Below, one piece after another: positions 1 through 8,338 of a DNA stretch of 56,360 nucleotides. Made by a program: the position numbers and the translations under genes. This stretch comes from DASXVX01 sp036504075 (GTDB taxonomy: Bacteria > Bacillota > Sulfobacillia > Symbiobacteriales > Symbiobacteriaceae): positions 1-56,360 of the forward strand of contig DASXVX010000084.1 of the NCBI GenBank assembly GCA_036504075.1. Reading direction: 5' to 3'. The notes under the pieces were generated by a model. It was not told where the DNA came from. It searched no databases and worked only from the letters and a program-made list of their open reading frames with translations. Positions within the stretch are counted from its first letter, which is position 1. The number at the start of each line of letters is the position of its first letter.

Positions 1-138
1 CGTGACCTTGTGCTCCCTGCTCGCTTGAACAGGCACTCCCTGAAATGGGGCAACAGTAGAGAAAGCCGGATGCGTTAATAGCGCACGTCCGGTTTGGGCG
101 GGGGCCAGTTTCCGTGAGGAAGCTGGCCTACCCTATAC
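1..138 (+). mobile_element. 3' end of a group II intron (domains V and VI)
   Basis: Positions 62-95 form a 34-nt domain V-like hairpin. AAGCCGGA (63-70) pairs with TCCGGTTT (88-95), and the catalytic AGC triad sits at 64-66. The terminal loop is not a clean GNRA tetraloop. Domain VI follows: an 11-bp stem (103-113 with 118-128, loop GTGA) and a likely branch-point A at 130. Its 3' end is AC at 137-138, eight bases downstream. The intron body and any reverse transcriptase lie upstream of the window. A short frame at 2-28 could be the end of that protein, but this is not certain. The order D5-D6-AY is characteristic of a retroelement, possibly bacterial class C. Confidence 0.8.
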
Positions 139-169
139 TGATTTTGTCAGTCGCCGTGTTGGCCGCGGG

Positions 170-385
170 TTAGCCGCCTTTGGGATCCCCAACCCTGGCC
201 CGGGGCAGATCGGCCACTCCTTCGGCCCCGCTCTGCCCGGGCACCAGGCCCAGGTCCCGGGCGGTGGGCAGCACCGGTGAGCGCCCTTCCGGGGTGACGG
301 TGTTCAGGCCTCCGGGCACGTCCATTCCGGTGCGCATGGCGATGGCCGACGGGCTTTCCGGCGGCGGTTCTTGTTTGTTCGGCAT
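170..385 (-). CDS. small hypothetical protein, 71 aa
   Basis: I do not recognise this protein. It starts with ATG after a good SD (GGAGGTG, 7 bases away) and ends with TAA just 3' of the intron junction. The sequence is polar, rich in Pro, Gly and Arg, with no membrane segment and no cysteine. It is divergent from the LuxR-type gene and alone on its strand. The SD is the main reason to accept it; the high GC means a random open frame of this size is possible. Confidence 0.5.
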   Translation of the reverse strand: MPNKQEPPPESPSAIAMRTGMDVPGGLNTVTPEGRSPVLPTARDLGLVPGQSGAEGVADLPRARVGDPKGG

Positions 386-520
386 GGATCGACACCTCCC
401 CGCGGTAGTCTTCGTCCGCGTTTCCGGAGCTATGCTTACGGGTGTAAGGGCAGGATTTGGGGCTGCGTCCCCCGAACCAATTCTCTAATTATCCTATTTG
501 TCCCGAAAGGGGGACTAGCC

Positions 521-1948
521 GTGAGTTTCTGGAGCGACGCCTTTCCGAGCCTGGCGATTCGTTCGGGCCTGCATCTGGCGGGACTCTTCGGCTGGCTGCT
601 CTCGTTCCCCATGTTCGGACGGTTTCTCTTTGCCGGCGGCGGCGAGGCAGCACCGGTGTTGGGGCTGATTTTCGTGTTCGCCCACGGGGCAGGCCTGCTG
701 CTTTTGTGGTTGCTGCCCGACCGGCAGGCCGTGCGCCCCTTGCTCATCCGGACGGCAGGTGTCACCGTGGCCGTGCTGACGCTAACGGCGCATCTGGTGC
801 TGCCCGGGCCGCTGCTGGGCGGGGCGGCACTTATGGCGGTGCTGGGGCTGGGGGCCGCTTTCCTGGTGCTGGCCTGGGTTCCGGACTGGATGGCATGCGG
901 AAACCGGCTGGCCGCACTGGCGGTGGCCATGGCGGGTGCGAATCTGATCGTGGCACTGGTCAACCTGCCGTTCGGATTGCCGCCTGGCCTGGGGCTGGCG
1001 CTGCTGGCCATACTGGCCCTCGGGATCAGCTTCGATATTGGCACGTCCACCGGGAGTCCGGCGGGGCCGCCCGCGGTGACCGGGGGTATTGCCGGGGGCG
1101 TCTCGTCGGTCCCGGGCGCCACGGCGGGCGTGGCGGCCGTCCGGGGGGCGGTCATCGGCGTGGCGGCCTTCGCACTGGCCGACTACTTCGTGGGCGGCAT
1201 CTGGTACAACATTCTCGCCGCTTCCATTCAGGCGGCCTGGGCCTGGCAGGCGAGCGCCGAAGCGGTCATTTATGCGGCGGCGATCCTTCTGCTGTTCCTG
1301 GCGGTGCGGGCGCGGCAGAGCGGGGAGCTGGCGCTCTACTCCCTGAGCGCCCTGGGTCTGGGCCTGCTCATGGCGGCCTCTGGCGCGACCGGTGGCGGGC
1401 TGGTTTTCGCGTTCCGGGGGATTCTGCTGTTTGGCCTGGCGGCGGGCGACCTGTTCTACTGGGATCGACTGGGGCGGCTGGGGCTCACGTTCGGCGCCCG
1501 GCGCGCCATGGGCGTCGGGCTGGGTGTTTCGCTCATGCTAATCGGACTGGCCATCGTGGGTGCCGAAAGGGCGTCGCCGGGTCCCGGTGGACCGGGCCTG
1601 CCGTTCCTGCTGGTGGGCGCAGCCCTGCTCTTCCTGGTGATTCCGCTGGTGTTCCGGTCTGTCGTAGGTGAGAGTCCCGCCCGGCCGGCGCCGGCGCCAA
1701 CCCTGCCGGTGCTGCCCGAACTCCTGCTGGACTTGACCCAGGCGGAACGGCAGGTCTATGGCATGCTGGTGGCCGGCGCCACCGACCAGGAGATCGCGGC
1801 GAAGCTGATCATTTCCAAGCATACTGTCAAGTTCCACGTCCGGAATATCCTCCACAAGGCGGGCGTGGCCAACCGGAAAGAGCTGCTCTCCCGGCTGGTG
1901 ACCGAAGGGGCAGCGGCGGCGATGCACGAGGATCGGCCAGAAACGTAA
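521..1948 (+). CDS. membrane-anchored LuxR-family transcriptional regulator
   Basis: Predicted 475-aa regulator. Roughly 400 N-terminal residues form about 11-12 hydrophobic segments. A cytoplasmic LuxR/GerE helix-turn-helix follows (about residues 405-460), with the typical pattern LTxAExxVxxxLxxGxTxxEIAxxLxISxxTVKxHVxNI. GTG at 521 is chosen because AAAGGGGGA lies just upstream; the frame is open further up without a better site. Known family members with this architecture (multi-TM sensor plus GerE domain) are one-component regulators; what this one senses cannot be read from sequence. It is followed by its own terminator. Confidence 0.85.
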   Translation: MSFWSDAFPSLAIRSGLHLAGLFGWLLSFPMFGRFLFAGGGEAAPVLGLIFVFAHGAGLLLLWLLPDRQAVRPLLIRTAGVTVAVLTLTAHLVLPGPLLGGAALMAVLGLGAAFLVLAWVPDWMACGNRLAALAVAMAGANLIVALVNLPFGLPPGLGLALLAILALGISFDIGTSTGSPAGPPAVTGGIAGGVSSVPGATAGVAAVRGAVIGVAAFALADYFVGGIWYNILAASIQAAWAWQASAEAVIYAAAILLLFLAVRARQSGELALYSLSALGLGLLMAASGATGGGLVFAFRGILLFGLAAGDLFYWDRLGRLGLTFGARRAMGVGLGVSLMLIGLAIVGAERASPGPGGPGLPFLLVGAALLFLVIPLVFRSVVGESPARPAPAPTLPVLPELLLDLTQAERQVYGMLVAGATDQEIAAKLIISKHTVKFHVRNILHKAGVANRKELLSRLVTEGAAAAMHEDRPET

Positions 1949-1953
1949 CCAAG

Positions 1954-1987
1954 TCGGCAAGCTTGTGACGGGCTTGCCGATTTTTTT
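1954..1987 (+). terminator. rho-independent terminator after the LuxR-type gene
   Basis: Perfect 9-bp stem TCGGCAAGC / GCTTGCCGA (1954-1962 with 1972-1980) followed directly by seven T. Confidence 0.95.
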
Positions 1988-2003
1988 GACCGGTCCTTGC
2001 GAA

Positions 2004-2016
2004 TAGTAACTTACTA
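2004..2016 (+). promoter_or_regulatory. perfect palindrome upstream of the CatE-like gene
   Basis: TAGTAA-C-TTACTA is a perfect 13-bp inverted repeat, 34 bp before the ATG of the dioxygenase gene. It overlaps an AT-rich stretch with a TATACT (2015-2020) that could be a -10 box. Family knowledge: catE-type genes in Bacillus are controlled by MarR/DUF24 repressors that bind TAGTA/TACTA-like dyads. Assignment here is by analogy. Confidence 0.55.
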
Positions 2017-2049
2017 TACTAAGATAAGTATTAAGGAAGGTGACCTGAT

Positions 2050-2916
2050 ATGAAGTTGCTGCCGGAAAGTGCCGGAATCGGACACGTGGAACTGCGAGTG
2101 GCTGGCCGCGAGCGGTCGCTGGCCTTTTATCGGGACCTGCTGGGCTTTCGGGTGATCTCAGATGACGGCGCCTGCGTCCGGCTTTCGGCCACCGGCGCCG
2201 AGCCTGCCCGGCTGGTGCTCCGGGCCGATCCGCAGTTCCGCCCGCGCCCCCGGCGGACCGCAGGCCTTTACCATGTAGCGATCCTGCTGCCCGCCCGCCG
2301 GGACCTGGCGGCCGTGGCTCAACGATTGGCGAAGGCCGCCTACCCGCTGCACGGGGCGGCCGACCACCTGGTCAGTGAGGCGCTTTACCTGCCGGACCCG
2401 GATGGCAACGGCATCGAACTATACGCCGACCGCCCCCGGGCGGACTGGAACTGGCCGGGCGGTCAGGTTGCCATGTCGACCGAGCGGCTGGACTTGCGGG
2501 CTCTCATGGCCGAGGCCGGGGACGCCGGGGCGGTCGGCGCCACCTTGCCGCCGGAGACCCGCGTCGGGCACGTGCATCTGGCGGTGGGCGGCTTGGACCC
2601 GGCGGAAGCTTTCTACCACCAGGCGCTTGGGCTGGCCATCACCCAGCAGGAGTTCCCCGGTGCGCTCTTCCTGGCGGCCCCGGGCTACCACCACCATGTC
2701 GCGGCGAACGTCTGGGAGAGCCGGGGCGGCTCCCCGGCCCCGCCGGACAGCGTGGGGCTGGAGGTATTCAGCCTGGAGGTGCCGTCGGCGGACGACCTGG
2801 TCCCCATTGCCGAGGCGCTGGCCGCCGGCGGCTGGCCCGTGCGGACGGTCCGGGGCGGCCTGGAGTCCACCGACGGGGACGGGAATCGGGTGCAGGTGCT
2901 GGCGATACAGCCGTAA
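2050..2916 (+). CDS. CatE-like VOC-family ring-cleaving dioxygenase / glyoxalase
   Basis: 288-aa protein with two vicinal-oxygen-chelate modules, about residues 8-130 and 170-285. Metal-ligand positions are visible in both: GHVELRV near the start, YHVAILLP, and GNGIELYADRPR in module 1; GHVHLAV and later HHH in module 2. The DPDGNGIELYxDRPR..W signature is typical of CatE, the catechol-2,3-dioxygenase-like proteins that detoxify quinones and catechols in Bacillus. ATG has the SD AAGGAAGGTG. It is a single-gene unit between two terminators, with a palindromic operator candidate upstream, which fits an inducible detoxification gene. Substrate is not determinable. Confidence 0.85.
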   Translation: MKLLPESAGIGHVELRVAGRERSLAFYRDLLGFRVISDDGACVRLSATGAEPARLVLRADPQFRPRPRRTAGLYHVAILLPARRDLAAVAQRLAKAAYPLHGAADHLVSEALYLPDPDGNGIELYADRPRADWNWPGGQVAMSTERLDLRALMAEAGDAGAVGATLPPETRVGHVHLAVGGLDPAEAFYHQALGLAITQQEFPGALFLAAPGYHHHVAANVWESRGGSPAPPDSVGLEVFSLEVPSADDLVPIAEALAAGGWPVRTVRGGLESTDGDGNRVQVLAIQP

Positions 2917-2991
2917 ATGAACGGCAGACCCGACTGGGTCTGCCGCTGGTCGCCTCGGCCACGCCCCTTGGCCCCGGCCCGCTTGACCCTT

Positions 2992-3025
2992 GGCCCCCCG
3001 GCCTGTACAGGGGGGCCTTCTTTCT
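2992..3025 (+). terminator. rho-independent terminator before the dcw block
   Basis: GGCCCCCC (2992-2999) pairs with GGGGGGCC (3010-3017), followed by TTCTTTCTT. A second 9-bp hairpin without a T-run lies just upstream (2923-2931 with 2936-2944). Confidence 0.85.
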
Positions 3026-3104
3026 TGCCTGTCCGCTGAATAGACTTGCCCTGCGGCCGCCCCTCCGGCGGCGCACCTTACCCGGATTTTGGAGGCGGGC
3101 AGCC

Positions 3105-5219
3105 ATGGCAGCAGGCATTCACAGCCGCAGGCGGATCGTCGCCCTGGTGGGCATCTTCCTGGTGGTTTTCGTTTCGCTTATCAGCCGGATGGGCTATTTG
3201 CAGGTCGTCAGCGGCGACCTGCTGCAGGGCAAGGCCTTCAGTTACCGAATGCGCCCGACCCCGATTCAGACCGACCGGGGCGACATTCTTGACCGGTACG
3301 GGCAGCCGCTGCTGACCAACGTGGTGTGCGAGTCGGTCTACGCCCAGCCGCTGCTGATCAAGAACAAGCCGGCGGCAGCCGCGGCCCTGGCGCCGATTCT
3401 AAACCTGAAGGCAACAGACCTGGAGACCCGGATGAGCCGGCCGAGTTACTTTGAGTGGCTGAGCCGGAAAGTGAAGCCCGACATCGCGGCCAAAGTGAAG
3501 GCGCTGAAGCTCGTCGGCATCGGCTTCGCGCCCGAGAAGTGCCGGTACTATCCGGAAGGTGAGCTGGCGGTTCATGCCCTCGGCATTTCCAACCTGGACC
3601 ACCAGGGCATCGAAGGGCTGGAGCTGACATACAACCAGTACCTCAAGGGCAAGAACGGGGCGATCCAGTGCGAGTTTACCGCCCGGGGGCTGCCCATGGC
3701 CGGCGGCGAGTGCCGGGTAGTCGAGGGCACCAAAGGGCTGACGCTCCAGACGACCCTCGATATCGGCCTGCAGCGGCTGATCGAGCGGAACGTGGAACGG
3801 GCGCACCTGGAGACGAACGCCAAGCGGGCCTCGATCATGGTGATGCAAGTGAAGACCGGGGAGATCCTGGGCCTCGCCCAGTGGCCCCGGTATGATCCCC
3901 TGCTGGGCGGCAACTCGGACCCCGCACTCCGGCGGATCTTCACGGTGGCCGACACGCTGCCGCCGGGCTCGATTTTCAAGCCGGTGACCGCATCGGCCGC
4001 GCTGCAGACCGGCGTGATCAACAAAGACACGACGATCAACGACACCGGCTGCATGTCGGTGAACGGCTGGTCGGTCTGCAACTGGGACCACAAGGCGCTG
4101 GGCAGCGTCAAAATCGATACGGTCATGGCCAAGTCGTCCAACGTGGGCTTCGGCACGCTCGGGATGTGGCTGGGGCGTGACAAGTTTTACGACTACCTGA
4201 ACAAGTTCGGCCTCACGAAGAAGACCGGCATCGACCTGCCGGGCGAAGCGGTGGGTCAGTGGATTCCGAAGTCCAAAGCCAGCGATATCGACCTGGCGAC
4301 GCAGGGCTACGGCCAGACGCTGACCATTTCGCCGATTCAAATGCTGACCGCCATCGGCACGATTGCCAACGAGGGCAAGCGGATGTGGCCGCATCTGGGC
4401 AAGGCGCTCCTGGACGAGAACGGCCAGGTGGTCAAGGAGATTGCGCCGAAAGTCGTGGAGCAGGTAATCTCCCCGGAGACGGCCCGCTACGTCCAGGAGT
4501 TAATGGTCGGCGTGGTGCAGAACGGCACGGGCCGGAACGCCCAGGTGCCGGGGTACCAGGTGGGCGGCAAGACCGGCACGGCCACGAAAGTCATCGACGG
4601 CAAGGTCGCCCAGGGGCACTACATCGCTTCGTTCGTCGGCTTTGCGCCGTATCCGACCCCCCAGGTCGTGGTGCTGATTTCGGTGGATGAGCCGGTCGGC
4701 GCCTATTACGGTGGCCAGATTGCCGCCCCGATTTTCGGCGAGGTCATGGGTGAGATTCTGCAGTACCTGAACGCGCCGCCGTCCAAGGAGCCGCCGCCCG
4801 AGCCGGCCCCGGGGATGCCCTCGCCGAAAAAGCCGCCGGAGCCGGTGACGACGCCGAACATCGTCAACCTGCCGGTGGCGGAGGCGGAGCGGGTGGCGGG
4901 AGCCGTCGGGCTGGTCGTTTCGTTTGAAGGCACAGGCGAATACGTGACGGTCCAGTTCCCGCTTTCGGGCACCACGGCATACAAAGGCAGCAGGTTGATT
5001 GCGAGCACCGACCCGCCGCCGGTATCCACCGAGCAGGTCCGGGTGCCGGACGTCGCCGGCAAGTCGCTGCAGGAGGCGGCCCAACTGCTGGCGCTGAAGG
5101 GGTTGCTGATGGCCGCCACCGGGACCGGCGCAGCGGTCCGGCAGGACCCGGCTCCGGGGACGCTGCTGCGGAAGGGCACGCCCGTGCGGGTACTCTTCGA
5201 ACCGCCCCCCCGGCGGTAG
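3105..5219 (+). CDS. spoVD: class B penicillin-binding protein with two PASTA domains (SpoVD/FtsI family)
   Basis: 704-aa peptidoglycan DD-transpeptidase. A single N-terminal membrane helix (about residues 10-30) is followed by the PBP dimerisation region (RGDILDRYGQPL) and the transpeptidase domain. Catalytic motifs are all present: SIFK with Ser289 and Lys292, SSN at 344-346, KTG at 489-491. A Pro-rich linker leads to two C-terminal PASTA repeats (about 580-640 and 645-702). ATG follows a good SD (GGAGG). It heads the mur block where Firmicutes carry ftsI (pbpB) and spoVD; no second class B PBP, mraZ, mraW or ftsL is seen before it. Two PASTA domains also occur in PBP2B, so the SpoVD versus FtsI choice is open, and one protein may serve both roles. 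Confidence 0.9.
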   Translation: MAAGIHSRRRIVALVGIFLVVFVSLISRMGYLQVVSGDLLQGKAFSYRMRPTPIQTDRGDILDRYGQPLLTNVVCESVYAQPLLIKNKPAAAAALAPILNLKATDLETRMSRPSYFEWLSRKVKPDIAAKVKALKLVGIGFAPEKCRYYPEGELAVHALGISNLDHQGIEGLELTYNQYLKGKNGAIQCEFTARGLPMAGGECRVVEGTKGLTLQTTLDIGLQRLIERNVERAHLETNAKRASIMVMQVKTGEILGLAQWPRYDPLLGGNSDPALRRIFTVADTLPPGSIFKPVTASAALQTGVINKDTTINDTGCMSVNGWSVCNWDHKALGSVKIDTVMAKSSNVGFGTLGMWLGRDKFYDYLNKFGLTKKTGIDLPGEAVGQWIPKSKASDIDLATQGYGQTLTISPIQMLTAIGTIANEGKRMWPHLGKALLDENGQVVKEIAPKVVEQVISPETARYVQELMVGVVQNGTGRNAQVPGYQVGGKTGTATKVIDGKVAQGHYIASFVGFAPYPTPQVVVLISVDEPVGAYYGGQIAAPIFGEVMGEILQYLNAPPSKEPPPEPAPGMPSPKKPPEPVTTPNIVNLPVAEAERVAGAVGLVVSFEGTGEYVTVQFPLSGTTAYKGSRLIASTDPPPVSTEQVRVPDVAGKSLQEAAQLLALKGLLMAATGTGAAVRQDPAPGTLLRKGTPVRVLFEPPPRR

Positions 5220-5260
5220 GCTGCCCTGCGAACTGCCCCTCGGCGACAGGTGCGAAGGTC

Positions 5261-5383
5261 ATGTCTGCTGTTTTTCTGGGAAAGAAAGTTACGTTACCCG
5301 ATAACTTGCAGCAGGTATTTCGTGACCTGGATGTGGAAAGAATGGAAACAGGCGATAGTAAAGTGAACCAAAAGTGGAGGTAA
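5261..5383 (+). CDS. possible 40-aa small protein before murE
   Basis: An ATG frame of 40 codons fills the gap between the PBP gene and murE; its TAA lies within the murE SD region. The peptide is charged and has no membrane segment. It uses AT-richer codons than its neighbours, which argues either for a non-coding leader or for a recently acquired small gene. An AGGTG about 8 bases upstream is a weak SD. I recognise no family. Confidence 0.3.
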   Translation: MSAVFLGKKVTLPDNLQQVFRDLDVERMETGDSKVNQKWR

Positions 5384-5387
5384 GCTC

Positions 5388-6917
5388 ATGCGACTGCGAG
5401 AGTGCCTGGAGCTTGGGACCCTGCTGGCGGGGGATCCTGAGACGGAGATTCGCAAAGTCGTATATGATTCGCGAAAGGCCGAACCGGGCGCCCTCTTTGT
5501 GGCGATTCCCGGGTTCAAGACGGACGGACACACTTTCGCGGCGGAGGCCCTGGCCCGGGGCGCCGTCGGGGTTGTGGTCGAGCACCCGCTGCCCGACCTG
5601 CCCCCGGAGGCGGCCGTGCTGCAGGTGGCGTCCAGCCGGAAAGCGCTCTCGGGACTCGCGGCCCGGTTGTACGGCTTTCCCTCCCGGCGGCTGCGGGTGA
5701 TCGGCGTGACCGGCACCAACGGCAAAACCACGACCACCCACCTGATTCGCGCCACGCTCATGGCGGCCGGTGCGAAAGTCGGTATGATCGGGACCGTGCA
5801 CAACTTTATCGGCGACGGGGAACTGCCATCGGGGCTCACGACGCCTCAGGCGTCCGACGTGCAGGAATTGATGCACCGCATGGTCATTGCCGGCTGCAGC
5901 GCCGTCGTGATGGAGGTCTCTTCAGAAGGACTCGACATGCACCGGGTGGATGATGTAGAGTTCGACATTGGAGTATTCACCAACCTGACCCAGGACCACC
6001 TGAACTACCACGGCACCCTGGAGCGCTACCGGGAGGCCAAGTTGGAACTGTTCCGGTCTCTTTCCCGAGGCGGGGTCAAAGGGCTGAAGGCGGCAGTGCT
6101 CAACCTCGATGACGCCGCTACCGGTTTCTTCCGGGATGTCTGCACCGTGCCGGTCTATACATACGGCCTGAGCGCCGATGCCATGGTGGGGGCCCGGAAC
6201 CTCGATATCGCCCCGACTGGCAGCCGGTTTCTCATGTGGATGCCGGATGGAACGCTGGAGGTCTGCTTGCCGCTCGCAGGGAAGTTTAACGTCTATAACG
6301 CGCTGGCCGCTGCGGCCGCCTGTCTGGCGGAGGGCGTGGTGCCGCAGACCATCAAGGCGGCACTCGAAGTCACCACCGGCGTGGCCGGGCGGATGGAAGC
6401 GGTTCAGGCGGGGCAGCCCTTCGGCGTGTTCGTCGACTACGCCCACTCGCCGGACGGACTGGAGAACGTGCTCCGGACGGCCCAGGGGTTCGCCCGGGGC
6501 CGGGTAATCGCCGTTTTCGGCTGCGGGGGGGACCGGGACCGGTCCAAGCGGCCGAAAATGGGCCGGATCGCCGCCGAACTGGCGGACTACACCATTGTCA
6601 CGTCCGACAACCCCCGGACCGAAGATCCCGAGGCGATCGTCCGGGAGATTGAGGCCGGGGTGCGGGAGGTACGGCCGGACCGGCGCTACTACGAGACCAT
6701 TGTCGACCGGACTGCCGCTATCGAGCGGGCGGTCGCACTGTGCGGCCCCGACGACGTGCTGATCATCGCCGGCAAGGGGCATGAGACTTACCAGATCTTT
6801 AAGGACAAGACGATCGATTTTGATGACCGGGCGGTGGCCCGGCGGGTGATCGAACGCTGGTATCGGCGCAATGACCGGCGTATTGAGCCGGTTAATGAAA
6901 GGAAGGGGCCCGCGTGA
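5388..6917 (+). CDS. murE: UDP-MurNAc-tripeptide ligase MurE (meso-DAP adding)
   Basis: 509-aa Mur ligase that adds the third residue of the stem peptide to UDP-MurNAc-L-Ala-D-Glu in the cytoplasm. All three Mur domains are visible. The ATP loop is GTNGKTTT (residues 109-116), and the central domain has the conserved LTQDHLNYHG. The C-terminal domain carries DNPRTEDP, with DNPR at 407-410; family knowledge links this motif to meso-diaminopimelate, while lysine enzymes differ. ATG is preceded by GTGGAGGTAAGCTC. The stop overlaps the murF GTG by four bases, indicating translational coupling. Confidence 0.97.
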   Translation: MRLRECLELGTLLAGDPETEIRKVVYDSRKAEPGALFVAIPGFKTDGHTFAAEALARGAVGVVVEHPLPDLPPEAAVLQVASSRKALSGLAARLYGFPSRRLRVIGVTGTNGKTTTTHLIRATLMAAGAKVGMIGTVHNFIGDGELPSGLTTPQASDVQELMHRMVIAGCSAVVMEVSSEGLDMHRVDDVEFDIGVFTNLTQDHLNYHGTLERYREAKLELFRSLSRGGVKGLKAAVLNLDDAATGFFRDVCTVPVYTYGLSADAMVGARNLDIAPTGSRFLMWMPDGTLEVCLPLAGKFNVYNALAAAAACLAEGVVPQTIKAALEVTTGVAGRMEAVQAGQPFGVFVDYAHSPDGLENVLRTAQGFARGRVIAVFGCGGDRDRSKRPKMGRIAAELADYTIVTSDNPRTEDPEAIVREIEAGVREVRPDRRYYETIVDRTAAIERAVALCGPDDVLIIAGKGHETYQIFKDKTIDFDDRAVARRVIERWYRRNDRRIEPVNERKGPA

Positions 6918-8290
6918 GGCAGCTATTCACTGTAGCAGAGATCGTGGCGGCGACCGGGGGGCGGCTTCTGCAAGGAAGTCCGGCCACCCCGGTCCGCGGT
7001 TTTGCCTGGGACAGCCGGAACGTAAAGCCGGGCGACTGCTTCGTGGCCATGCCCGGCGAACGGGTGGACGGTCACGAATACGCCGACAAGGCGGCGGTGG
7101 CCGGGGCGGCGCTGATTCTGGCCGGCCGGCCGGTTGCGGCGGGGACGGCGGCGGCGGTCGTGCAGGTGCCGGACCCGCTGCTGGCCCTGGGGGTGCTCGG
7201 GCGGCGCCACCGCGAACGGTATCCCATTCCTGTGGTGGGCGTAACCGGCTCGGTGGGCAAGACGACCACCAAGGAGCTGATTGCAGCGGTGCTGGCGGAG
7301 CGCTTCGAGGTTTTCCGCTCCATTGGCAACCTGAACTCCGAAGTGGGCCTGCCGGCGACGCTGATGGGCCTGGACACGCAGCACGAGGTCGCCGTTCTGG
7401 AGATGGGCATGCGGGCGCTGGGGGAGATTCAGTACCTGGTCTCCATCGCCCGGCCTTCCGTCGGGGTGGTGACCAACGTCGGGCTGACGCACCTGGAGTT
7501 GCTGGGCACGCAGGCGAACATCGCCCTGGCCAAGAGCGAGCTGGTGCGGGGGCTGCCGCCGGACGGGGCGGCGGTGCTCACCGCCGACGACCCGCTGGTT
7601 GCGGCCATGGCATCCGTGAGTCCCCTTCAAGTTTGGTTCTATGGGTTCGAAGCCCGCGCCAAGGGCGACCGGTGGGTGACGGCGACCGACATCCGCCGGG
7701 ACGGCGAAACGGGTCAGCGGTTCACCCTGGTCACATCAGTCGGAGCGGCGGAGGCCGTTCTCCCGGCGCCGGGCCGGCATAACGTGCTGAACGCCATGGC
7801 GGCGGCGGCCGTGGGCCTTGAGCTGGGCATGAGCCTGGCGGAAGCGGCGGCAGGCATTGCCGCGTACGTGCCCAGCGGCAACCGCATGCGCATCCTGGAC
7901 CTGGACGGGGTCCGGGTGCTGGACGATACGTATAACGCCGCACCGGCGTCCGTGATTGCGGCCCTCGGGGTGATGCGGGACCTGGCCGGCCCGGCCGGGC
8001 GGTGCGTCGCCGTGCTGGGGGACATGTTCGAACTGGGGGCTGCGGCCGAGGAGGGCCACCGGCAGGTAGGCCGGGAGGCGGGACTGCTGGCCGATCGCGT
8101 CTTCGCGGTGGGCGACCTGGCCCGACTCATCGCCGCCGAGGTGGGGGCTAAGGCGTCCTGGAACGCGGCCAAGCCGGAAGCCATTGCCGCCTTGTTGTCG
8201 GAAGTCCGGCCCGGCGACACCGTGCTGGTAAAAGGCTCCCGGGGAATGGCCATGGAGGAGATCGTTTCGGCACTGGAGAACCGCTCATAG
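6914..8290 (+). CDS. murF: UDP-MurNAc-tripeptide:D-Ala-D-Ala ligase MurF
   Basis: 458-aa Mur ligase that attaches D-alanyl-D-alanine to the UDP-MurNAc-tripeptide. The N-terminal domain has the SRNVKPGDCFVAMPGERVDGH pattern typical of MurF, and the ATP loop is GSVGKTTTKE with Lys116. NLNSEVGLPATL and the C-terminal YNAAPASVIAAL are MurF hallmarks. GTG at 6914 overlaps the murE stop (GTGA) and has the SD GAAAGGAAGGGG. Length is normal. No ddl gene is seen in the window. Confidence 0.97.
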   Translation: MRQLFTVAEIVAATGGRLLQGSPATPVRGFAWDSRNVKPGDCFVAMPGERVDGHEYADKAAVAGAALILAGRPVAAGTAAAVVQVPDPLLALGVLGRRHRERYPIPVVGVTGSVGKTTTKELIAAVLAERFEVFRSIGNLNSEVGLPATLMGLDTQHEVAVLEMGMRALGEIQYLVSIARPSVGVVTNVGLTHLELLGTQANIALAKSELVRGLPPDGAAVLTADDPLVAAMASVSPLQVWFYGFEARAKGDRWVTATDIRRDGETGQRFTLVTSVGAAEAVLPAPGRHNVLNAMAAAAVGLELGMSLAEAAAGIAAYVPSGNRMRILDLDGVRVLDDTYNAAPASVIAALGVMRDLAGPAGRCVAVLGDMFELGAAAEEGHRQVGREAGLLADRVFAVGDLARLIAAEVGAKASWNAAKPEAIAALLSEVRPGDTVLVKGSRGMAMEEIVSALENRS

Positions 8291-8338
8291 AATGCCGCCC
8301 GGCAAGATTGGGCGTTGCTGGAAAGGATATTGATAGAG

